DNA from: Pempheris klunzingeri
Taxonomy: Eukaryota > Chordata > Actinopteri > Acropomatiformes > Pempheridae
Assembly (NCBI RefSeq): GCF_042242105.1
Contig: NC_092035.1
Coordinates: 6,220,977-6,284,976, forward strand
Reading direction: 5' to 3'
DNA length: 64,000 nt
Below the pieces are notes generated by a model. That model saw only the letters and a list, made by a program, of their open reading frames with translations. It was not told the origin of the DNA and searched no databases. Made by a program: the position numbers and the translations under genes. This document shows positions 46,909 through 55,898 of this stretch, in pieces. Numbering within the stretch: the stretch's first letter is position 1; every line of letters starts with the position of its first letter.

Positions 46909-48955
46909 AGATAGATAGATAGATATTTATTTATTGATCCCTCAGTGGGGAAACTTTGCTGTTACAGCAGCTCAAAGGGACAGAAAAATTAAATAGCAGA
47001 ATATAATAGAATTAGAAAAATTAAATAGCAGAATATAATATAATATATACAGTGGTAAAAACCTATGTACACAAAGAAATGTAATTACAGAGACAAACAA
47101 CAACAGGGTGAAGTGAAGTGGGGTGAGAATTATTGTACAGTTTATGTTATAGTAAAGTGCACAGGTGGTGGTGGTGGTTGGTGCAGCAGACTATAATGCA
47201 GCATTGTACAGTCTGACTGCAGTCGGGATGAAGGACCTGCGGAAGCGCTCCTTCTTACACCTGGGGTGTATCAGTCTGTGACTGAAGGAGCTGCTTAAGG
47301 CCCCCACAGTCTGATGCAGAGGGTGGGAGGTGTTGTCCAAGATGGAGGACAGTTTGGACAAGGTCCTCCTCTCTCCCACCACCTCTATGGGGTCCAGGGG
47401 GCAGCCACAGACCGAGCCGGCTCTCTTAATTAGTCTGTTGAGCCTGTTCTTGTCCCGCTCAGAGCACCCCCCTCCCCAACACACCACTGCATATGAGACC
47501 ACAGATGCCACCACAGTCTCGAAGAAGGTCCTCAGGAGTGGTCTGCTCACTCCAAAGGATCCTAGCCTCCTCAGCAGGTATAGTCGACTCTGACCCCTCT
47601 TGTAGAGAGAGTCAGTGTTGTCTGTCCAGTCCAGTTTATTGTTAAGGTGAACACCCAGGTACTTGTATGTCCTCACTCTCTCGATGCCAAGTCCCTGGAT
47701 GCTCACTGGTGCAGTGATGGAGGGTTTCTTGTGGAAGTCGACCACCATCTCTTTCGTCTTGCTGGCGTTGACTAGGAGGTTGTTTCGTCCACACCAGCCG
47801 ACAAAGTCCGTGATGACCGTCCTGTATTCACAGTCATTCCCCTCTGACACACACCCCACGGTGGCAGTGTCATCAGAGAACTTCTGGAGGTGACAACTGT
47901 CCGTAGCGTACCTGAAGTCTGATGTGTACAGGGTGAAGAGGAAAGGTGACAGTACCGTTCCCTGGGGGGCCCCTGTGCTGCAAACCACCACATCAGACAC
48001 ACTGTCCTGCAGTCTCACATACTGGGGTCTGTCCGTGAGGTAGTCAGTGACCCATGCAGCCAGCTGGTCACTGACTCCCGCTCTCTCCATCTTCACCCTG
48101 AGCAGTGGAGGTAGGATTGTGTTGAAGGCACTGGAGAAATCAAAGAAAGTGATCCTCACAGTGCTTCCACTGCCCTCCAGGTGAGACAGGGATCTCTGCA
48201 GCAGGTAGATGACAGCGTCATCCACCCCAATTCCAGGCTGATATGCAAACTGCAGGGGATCCATGTGTGGGCTCACCAGGGGGCGGAGATGGGTTAGGAC
48301 GATCCTCTCAAGTGCCTTCATCAGGTGAGAGGTTAAGGCCACGGGTCTGAAGTGGTTGGGCTCCTTGGGGCGCGAGGTCTTAGGAACTGGAACCACACAA
48401 GAAGTCTTCCACACGGCAGGAACTTTTTCCAGACTCAGGCTCAGGTTGAAGATGTAGCAGACCACCTGACAGAGCTGGTCTGCACAGTCCCTGAGGAGTC
48501 TGGAGCTGATGCCATCAGGGCCCGTGGCTTTCCTGGCTTTGATCTTCTTCAGTTGACTTCTCACCTGATCAACAGTTGGTGTGAAGAGAGGAGGGGGAGA
48601 AGGGGGAGGGGGAGGGGAGGGGGAGAGCTGCCAATGAGGTGGTGGGGGGTGGGGGGGTGGAGGTGAGAGGACCAGAGGTGGTTGTGGAAGTGAGGGGGAG
48701 GGTGAGGGCCCCAGAGATGGTGGTGGTGAGGAGCTGGGGGTAGGCTGGTCTGTGCTCAGGCTGGGGAGGGAGGGGGAGGGAGGGGGAGGGGGTGGGCCCA
48801 TTATCAAATCTGTTGAAAAACAGATTTAGCTTGTTGGCCCAGTCTCTGTCTCCAGGTTCAGGGTCTCTCCTACTGCTTATCTCCTGCCCTGACATGGATT
48901 TGAGACCTCTCCAGACCTCCCTCGTGTTGCTCCGCTGAAGATGATCTTCCATTTT
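46909..48955 (-). mobile_element. CR1/L2/Rex-like LINE with long RT frame, right arm
   Basis: Minus-strand LINE with an uninterrupted 538-codon frame (47191-48807). It contains a proline-rich lead, then RT blocks ARKATGPDGISSRLLRDC, FRPVALTSHLMKALE, FFDFSSAFNTI, APQGTVLSPFLF, FSDD and YKYLGVHLNNKLDW, ending at a natural stop. A second frame (48569-48952) gives the segment before it (MEDHLQRSNTREVWRG). The endonuclease and ORF1 are missing, so the copy is 5' truncated. The 3' end has two units of the 32-bp repeat and (GATA)n. It is the fuller of the two mirrored copies. Confidence 0.88.
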
Positions 48956-49674
48956 CCTCCTGTAGTTGGCCTTGCACTATTTATCACTGTTCCTCCACTC
49001 GTGTTCTCTTTTTCACTGTTTTGTCTTTTCATCTGTTCTCTCTTTATATTATCTCTTTACTTTCCACTTTGGATTTTACTCCCTACAGATTTATTATAGG
49101 AGGTCTAATGGAGCTCCTTGTGCCACAGGTGCTGTTACCACAACACTTTGTGCTCCTGAATTATAAAAACGGACAAAAATTGGTCATTGTCATACACCAA
49201 GTCTATGATGGGACAGTCAGGGGCAAGCAGCACTGGGAGTGACCACTGACCCTCCTTTTCTCTAAGCTCTAGGCTCAAACTAACTCCGGTGTCGCCTCCA
49301 GACTTGTGATGAAGCTCTCACAGTGGACCCTCACCTGCAGACTGAGGTAGTGGCCTTTCTCAGCACACACACACAAAGGAGAGCGGCCCCAGAGGGCAGC
49401 GAGCGCACGAGCCAGAGCCCGTCTGCCCTGAGCCACGGCTCTGTGGACAAATCTGGCAGTTTGAGAAGAAAGGACACAGTTAGATTACATCCACATGCAA
49501 ATGACTTCAGACTGTTTATCCATGACTGTGAGCTGTTTCGGTGTTGGACTACGTCAGCCACTTTTAGTTGCCCATTTCAACCTCTTTGCTTGCTAACTAG
49601 TGTTCAGTCTTTAATACCCTGCCAGGAATGACTGGTTTAAACTGGCGACTTTGTCCACTGCTCGTCTTAGATTT

Positions 49675-50432
49675 CAGGAGGAGGAAAACAGACATTCAGC
49701 CCCTGTTGATTGGTGGGGATTGTGTGCCGAGGGTCTCCAGCCACCGGTTCTTGGGCGTGCACATTGAGGATGACTTGACCTGGAGCGCCAACACCAGAGC
49801 CGTCATTAAAAAGGTACAGCGGAGACTCTATTTTCTGAGGATTCTCAGGAACAACCATCTCTCCCACAAACTGCTGGTGTCTTTTTACCGATGCTCCATA
49901 GAAAGCATCCCGTCGTACTGCATCTGCGTGTGGTTTTCCAGCTGCCGGCAGCAAACAGGAAGGCGCTCCAACGGGTCATCGCCATGGCCCAGAAGATCAC
50001 CGGCTGCCCTCTACCTTCCCTGGAGGAAGTCTACAGCTCCCGCTGTCCGAGGAAGGCGCGGAAGATCGGCTGGGATGCGACCCACCCCGGCTTTTCACTG
50101 TTCCAACTTTTGCCCTCTGGTAGACGTTTTCGGACACTGAAGTACGAACAGATTAAAAACAGCTTCTAGCCAAGAGCCATAATTGTACTAAACACTGCCG
50201 GACATTAAATAGAAGTGTGATGCTGCTGGATGTTATTTATATGAAGATGTTTTTTATTTGTTTTATACTCTGCACTTTGTGCTTTTTTAGATATTATTGT
50301 CATTCAGGGTACTTCTTTTATATACTTTATACTTTTTTATGGCACTTAAAGTGGATTGCACTTTCAATTTCATTGTACCTCTATAAACGACGATAAAGAC
50401 ATTCTATTCTAATCTATTCTGTTCTGTTCTAA
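49675..50432 (+). mobile_element. L2-type LINE 3' fragment, right arm
   Basis: Mirror of 31655-32410. The frame 49628-50140 carries RRKTDIQPLLIGGDCVPRVS and HRFLGVHIEDDLTW before shifting frame; the final part continues in the frame at 49891-50169. Confidence 0.75.
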
Positions 50433-50989
50433 TACAGGTGCATCTAAAAAAATTAGAATATCGTGAAAAAGTTCATTCATTTCTGTAATTCAATTCAAAA
50501 AGTGAAACTCATATACTATATAGATTCATTCCACACAAAATGAAATATTATTTTTATTATTATTTGTTGTAATTGTGATGATTGTGGCTTACAGCTCATG
50601 AAAACCCCAAAGTCAGGATTAGAATATTACATAAAACCGACTGAAAAAAAGCCCAGGTTGCTTTGAGAGCGGCCTTCAGCTCGTCTGCATTGTTGGGTCT
50701 GGGGTCTCTATTCTCTCACCCCATAGATTCTCTATGGGGTTCAGGTCGGGGGAGTTTGCTGGCCAATCGATCACAGTAATGCCGTGCTCAATAAACCAGG
50801 TTTTGGTAGTTTTGGCAGTGTGGGCAGGTGCCAAGTCCTGCTGCAAAAGAAACTCGGCATCTCCGTCAACCTGGTCAGCCGATGGAAGCATGAAGTGCTC
50901 TAAAATGTGCTGGTAGACGGCTGCGTTGACTTTGCTCTTGTATAGTATATGAGTTTCACTTTTTGAATTGAATGTTTTGAGATGCACCT
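50433..50989 (-). mobile_element. Tc1/mariner remnant, right arm
   Basis: Mirror of 31093-31652, with the same internal deletions. The minus-strand frame 50676-50987 holds LLQQDLAPAHTAKTT and NSPDLNPIENLWG. Confidence 0.85.
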
Positions 50990-53069
50990 ACCTGTACATA
51001 CGTGTCACCATCTCCATCTTGCGTGGTCAGCAGCTCAGGGGAAACTCCTCCGACTCTCTTCACCTCTTGCTGTATTTGCCGGTGAAACAGAGTGACTTTG
51101 ACCCCGGCGGTCGGAGCCACTTGTCCCTGCACAGCTGGGTGCTGCAGTTCTCCTGCAGGGGGGAGCAGATTTGTGGTGTTGGAGTTTACTGGCACAAAGG
51201 GGGCAGCAGACGAGGACTCTCTCTTCAGGAAAACTCAGAAACAGTTACACAAGCACCCCCACTTTACTGAAACTAATTAAACATTTGAAATGAGATCACA
51301 TTTGCCAGCTAGCCTACTGAACGCCCACTATTCAACATCTTTTCAGCTATGGGCTATTCAGACTTGATGTCAGGTATACAGCTACAGCCCACTACTTTTC
51401 AATTTCATTAAACCCGTTGCAGTGACAAGACATTCATTCATTCATTCCTGCAACCAGACGTGTCAAACAAGACAACAACATGAGTTCATGCTTATTTTCT
51501 ATTTCATTGTGTCAGCTTGAAACCATACAGCCATGTAGTGTAGTGAACAGGAATGAGGATGGAGAATCAAAGCCCAAACAGTCCATGAACCAAGAAATGA
51601 CACGTCTCCAGTGCACTTCATCTTATTGACCACTAGATGTCCTACTGGAGCGCGGTGTCATTGAAGCCTCGAGTAATTAACCATTTTTCAATTAAGTGTC
51701 GAACTTCAACAAAGCCTCGATCAGCCATCACTATGTCCTCTGTACCTGGACTGTACCACCTCACTTCCTGTCTTCAGAGCGTCTCCCCTACTACATAATG
51801 GTATGATCCTAATGTGTCCTCCCACGTGATTTGCCGCATGGTGTGTCCATCACTATAAAAGTCTGAAGGTTTGACTCACCCGGCGCCAGTCGGCTCTTCT
51901 CCTTCTGCTGCAAACACCGGGACGCTTTGCTTGGGCTCGTTTTGTGCTTCATGTAGTCCTTCGGAGGTCCAGAGGAAGAAAACATCGCAGAGTTGGTTTT
52001 GGTATGCAAACAAATGGGTGTTCAGTAGCTAGCTAATTAGCTAACCATGCTAAGGTGCACAGCTGATACATTTTTCTATATTGGTGGTTTCATTGTGGCC
52101 GATGAACCTGTTTGAGAACCAAAGTACCAGATTACTGTTGTAATAAACACTGATGGTTCTAATGTTCTGTGTTTGCACTAGAACATCTAGAAGTTCCTCA
52201 TCAGGCCTCTCAGCTGTTTTCTGTAACTCAGCAGCTGCAGCAGCAGGAGAGTTAAAGCTCAGGCTCAGTGTCCCGTTCATTATAGTCCTGTTTAATTGGT
52301 GAGCATCTGCAGTGAGTTTGCTGCTAATGACTGGACTGCAGGGTCAATAATCACTGATCAGTTTCACCTTGTGGCTAATCAGTGGCTAACATGCTGGCTA
52401 GTGTTAGCATGTAGCATTAGCATGTGGCCTGTTTGGAACGGGATTAAATTAGTTTAAAGACCAAAAGCTAAGCATCAAATTGGTGGTTTATTGTGGCTGA
52501 GATCAGGTGCAGCTTCATCACATTTCGTCTGTGTTTGCAGGTGAACTTCATCTATGTCATTTATTTCCTTTTTACTTTGGTAAAGAGCTGTAGTTTTATT
52601 GTGAAAATCTCTTCCGTTGCAGGTGGCGTGTCCTGAGTCTGGGCTGAAGAACCTGTGACAGGAACAGCTTGTGGTAAAAACGCTCAACTTTACCTAGAAC
52701 ATCACAAATGTGTTTAGACAGGAAATGTGAGCTTTTATTTTCTCCCACATCAAACTGATTTCTTCCTGAACTACTTGTTTCCAGGTAGAAAACACACTAA
52801 CAGTTAATGTTAATGGCACTAAATGTTGGACTTGGAGCACAAACATTGAAGAATTGTAAGTTCTTGCAGTAGATAATTCTCTCTATTGGTGCTAGTTTGT
52901 AAAGGTAGAATCTAAAAGTATCCAGGTGTCTGGTGGGAAGAGATGAGGAATCAGTAAATATGAACACAGGATGTTGTCACGTTAAACTTTATTTAAAATG
53001 AAGAGAACAAGTTTAACCTTCTGTCTGGTCACTCTTTGATCAAAGTAATGGTGTTTTTGTGTCTTCCAG

Positions 53070-53276
53070 GATGCAGCAGGAGAACCTGAATCAGCCGTGG
53101 ATCCAAACAGAAGGTCCTGTGGAAAAGTAGCAGACTGTAGTAAGTATTAATGCATTCAACATTACTCCTCTGCAGCATCTTCATGTATCAGCAAAAGAAA
53201 AAACTTTTTTTTTTTGTGTTTTCCCAGGAGAACCTGAATCAACCGTGGATCCAAACAGCACTGATTTCTAAATAAA
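53070..53276 (+). pseudogene. Duplicated terminal exon pair of unknown gene, right copy
   Basis: Exon 53070-53139 (70 nt, donor GTAAGT) and terminal exon from 53228, ending in TAA with AATAAA at 53271-53276. The second exon lacks nine or so bases (GATGCACCA) present in the other two copies. Confidence 0.4.
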
Positions 53277-53557
53277 GACATGTAAAATGAAGTGCAAGTT
53301 GTTGTGTTTACTTTTTTGCTGCTGCAAGAGTTACTAGCCAATTGTCAGAAACTGGTTTGAGGTGAAAGTAGACCAGCAGCTCCTCTTCAGTCTTCCTCTG
53401 ACAGGATCTGCCTCCATTTTCCTGCTGGATGTCCAGTGAGCCAAGCAGCACCTTCACTGTGTCTTGTATTTTAAATAAAAAAAAAAAAAAAAAAAAACTT
53501 TAAATCTTGTTTCCTATTTTGTGATTTTTTTTTTTTTTTGCCTTGGTTTAACTACAC

Positions 53558-53700
53558 TGAAAAGGCAAAGCTGTGGATCCACCTATGGTCAGCATTTGTA
53601 TAGCACCTTTCCATGACCTCATTCACACACTGACCCATGGAGCTGGAACCCCGACCTCCTGATGGAAGGCTGAGCCACAGCTGGCCCCATTTTATTTTGG
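53558..53700 (-). mobile_element. tRNA-derived SINE fragment, right arm
   Basis: Mirror of 28425-28545; read on the plus strand it starts ATGGTCAGCATTTGTATAGC. T-rich and A-rich runs (53475-53541) precede it. Confidence 0.45.
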
Positions 53701-55077
53701 AGCAGAATCCTGTGTTTTACTGGTGCTGGATTGAGTGTAATGTGAAATTGTATGTGTAAACATAAGACCACTTTAAAAGCAAGTAGAAAATACAAAGCCA
53801 AAAGAAACATTGTTTGAGTTTGAAACATTTTAATTTTTTCCAAATGAAGTGCATAATAATGAGCAAAATGGCTGCATAAAATCTTACTCCAACTTTGGGA
53901 AACACTGGAGATAGAAGATCTTCAGGGGTTTTTATCTTCGTTTGGGAAAACCATCTGAAATAAAAGAAACACAAATGAACCTCCAGACACTTTAAAAGTG
54001 AAAGATGTTAATCAGGTCATAGAATCACAAGCTAGCTCCAACAATAATTTATAATATATCAAATAGTAGAAATCAATGATTTAAGTTTTTTAATTAAAGT
54101 TACTAACCATTGTGCTTCTTTCCCAACACATACTGGCAGGAAGACTCTTCCTCGGCTCCTCAGCAGTGAACACCAGCCCACCTGAAGCATGAAAGGAAAA
54201 AGAATCAATCAATAAGTGATCAGAAGTTACAGCTGTATCACCTTCATGTTGAACAAGGCTGCACACATCTGATGTAGGAAATAAAAAAGTGGATATTTGC
54301 ACTCATGACTTTTCTCTCATTCTCTTTACATTTACTTTGTTGAAATACATTTTGAAACTTGCTGTTAAACTTCAGTAACTATTTGAGACGGCAAATAAAA
54401 TATTTTGACATTAACGGTGATTACTGACATTTCAATACAATTAGCTTTCAAGGATTCAAGGAACGTTGTCATACCAACACACGTTTACACACGAGGAGGT
54501 ATGAAAATACGTTCTCAGGTCCGAATGTAGCGGCTGTTAGCATGGTTAGCTAGCGTTAGCTAAGTGGCTAATTAGCTAGCTTGTTACCACCATGTGTTTG
54601 TTCTCTTCGTGTTTGTATTCGGCCATTCAGCCTCAGACTAACCGCATTAACCAAACCCAACTCAGCGTCTTCATGATGTTTTCCTCTGGTAGTCTTCCAG
54701 CTTTCTTCTCCTCCTCTAAACATGTTTTTGAAGCAGAAAAACGAGCTGCAAAAAACGTACCAACGATCCGCTCAGGCTCTTAAGTCATCTGCTGCTGCGG
54801 AAGTGTGCTGACATCATTTCCTGTGCTGCCAATCTGGCGACTTTCCTAATTTCCTTAACTAGCAGCAGGTGTGACCGTTGGGTTCAGGTGTTTTGCATTT
54901 TTGAGTACACAGCGCCACCTTGTGTCCTGTAGGAGTAACTGTTTATCAATGTTCCTCCAGAACTGTTTTTTTTCATTTATCATACTTTTATACATCTTTA
55001 CTTTTCATGAGCCATTCAGTGATATGTGTTAGCACTGTTCATGTGGGATAAATAAAAACAGTGTGAAGAGTGTGTAC

Positions 55078-55152
55078 CTGCCTGTTGTGCTCTTTTCTGC
55101 AAGCACATGAGCCAGAGCCCGTCTGCCCTGAGCCACGGCTCTGTGGAGAAAT
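55078..55152 (-). pseudogene. nfkbiz-like: Separate nfkbiz-like ankyrin exon outside the palindrome
   Basis: On the minus strand, after acceptor GTCAG, this reads FLHRAVAQGRRALAHVLAEK and a few more residues before a possible donor GTACAC. It aligns with the start of exon b of the palindrome copies and with DGDTFLHIAVAQGRRAL of human IkappaB-zeta. The residues HVLAEK (human YVLARK) occur where the palindrome copies already show the deletion junction. It has no exon a beside it. A diverged, broken copy. Confidence 0.6.
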
Positions 55153-55261
55153 CTGACACTTTGAGAAGAAATGACACAGTTGAGCAATTTTGAACTTCAC
55201 TCATTGGCAGTGATACGTTCTCTTCTCTCAGTGTCCATCCCAGCAGGTTAGTTACAGCCAC

Positions 55262-55400
55262 TTCAAATTCAGTCCAAACATTCCCAGGATATGGATGATG
55301 CTAATTTATGAAGCTCTTGAGGTTCTGCCAAACGTTGTCATTGTGGTAACGCCGTGTTTGCCGTGAAACAGGACATTGATGTATCTTCAGTGTACATTAT
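55262..55400 (-). repeat. Dispersed teleost repeat, inverted relative to 26443-27032
   Basis: On the minus strand it shares TGTACACTGAAGATACA, TTTGGCAGAACCTC and TTTGGACTGAATTTG with the copy left of the palindrome, at roughly 80% identity by eye. Confidence 0.6.
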
Positions 55401-55898
55401 CCCATCTGATCTGATTCACATTGTTAGGATATGTTGTATATTACAGCTACATCCATTATTTACACCATCAATAAAATGACAATGTAAGCTTGATGTTGAT
55501 ATCTCCAAGAATAATAACACTCAGTACAAATATATATGTGGTGCATGCATAATGATGGAACTACTTTTTACTTGTGTGCGGCACATTAATACCATATGTC
55601 TTGAGTAACACTTTATAATGTAACTTTTTTGTCTCAATCAATAAATGCAGCAAGTTTTCTTTGATTCTTTTCTTTCGAGTGCTGCATTTACACCACACAC
55701 AAAATAGACATATTACATGGCGAATGCAAACAATAATATCTCCTTACAGCAAGCAACACCTTGAATAACAGCCATAGACTGTAACAACCACAGTATCTGT
55801 GTACTATGAATGAGCTGTCAGTGATGATACAAAGTTGGTTTTATCAGGATTCATTCACAAAAAAGGCTTAAAACATTGCAGGCTGCAGTTCTAACTGC

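Larger units (their letters stand above)
49335..51231 (-). pseudogene. nfkbiz-like: nfkbiz-like (IkappaB-zeta) gene fragment, right arm copy
   Basis: Minus-strand mirror of 30862-32754. Exon a is about 51002-51231 with donor GTATGT; exon b is 49335-49452 (118 nt) with acceptor CCAG and donor GTGAGG. Phase and junction DGDT|FVHRAVAQGRR are preserved. Exon b reads WGRSPLCVCAEKGH where the left arm has WGRSPLQVCAEKGH; a local GT expansion explains the change. The same block of ankyrin sequence is missing in both arms, so the deletion predates the inversion or was spread by conversion. Tc1 (50433-50989) and an L2-type LINE sit in the intron. Confidence 0.65.
27221..54879. repeat. 27.7-kb imperfect palindrome
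   Basis: The sequence from 27221 rightwards is mirrored by the reverse complement from 54879 leftwards; the end reads AACGGTCACACCTGC on both sides. The outer arms are about 9.1 kb (27221-36303) and 9.4 kb (45518-54879). The centre (36304-45517) holds a second, more diverged inverted pair: 36484-36690 against 44446-44660, and 38870-41050 against about 42150-44400. Arms carry the same transposon and exon remnants in the same order. Differences between arms (base changes, an 18-bp duplication, a deletion of about 345 bp, variable tandem repeats) show that they are separate genomic copies. Confidence 0.9.
45518..54879 (-). repeat. Palindrome right arm
   Basis: Reverse-complement counterpart of 27221-36303. 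In a 135-bp sample near the outer end I count three substitutions. In the LINE protein only a handful of residues differ in 361. The arm keeps about 345 bp of LINE coding sequence that the left arm has lost. Confidence 0.85.
51760..54879 (-). repeat. Palindrome unit U4
   Basis: Mirror of U1. It includes the terminal exon pair at 53070-53276, a SINE fragment near 53558-53700, and the first-exon-like frame near 54620-54720. The last bases, CAGGTGTGACCGTT, mark the outer end of the palindrome. Confidence 0.6.
54880..55898. other. Spacer between palindrome and cpb2
   Basis: The first 55 bp (54885-54937) resemble 46850-46908, the sequence that flanks U3, so a tandem relationship continues past the palindrome end. 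Next come an nfkbiz-like exon (55078-55152) and a diverged dispersed repeat (55262-55400). From 55400 to 55898 the sequence is AT-rich and featureless; it should include the cpb2 3' UTR. Confidence 0.5.

Noticed and set aside
47330-47893. Plus-strand frames of 76-87 codons across the right-arm LINE
   Set aside because: Exact antisense shadows of the reverse transcriptase frame at 47191-48807.
49323-49631. 102-codon frame MDPHLQTEVVAFL, mirrored at 32458-32766
   Set aside because: Antisense to nfkbiz-like exon b and neighbouring intron; no family match.
50968-51270. Ig-domain-like frame (FSCRGEQIC...VYWHKGG) on the plus strand, also at 41269-41643 and 30816-31118
   Set aside because: It resembles an Ig V domain only around Cys and Trp. 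The opposite strand carries the nfkbiz-like exon with better family match and correct splice sites, so this is a shadow.
27221-54879. Palindrome as a pure assembly or read-folding artefact
   Set aside because: The arms differ by substitutions and several indels, and a third and fourth diverged copy exist inside and outside. A collapse or fold-back read would give identical arms. Spanning reads are still needed for proof.
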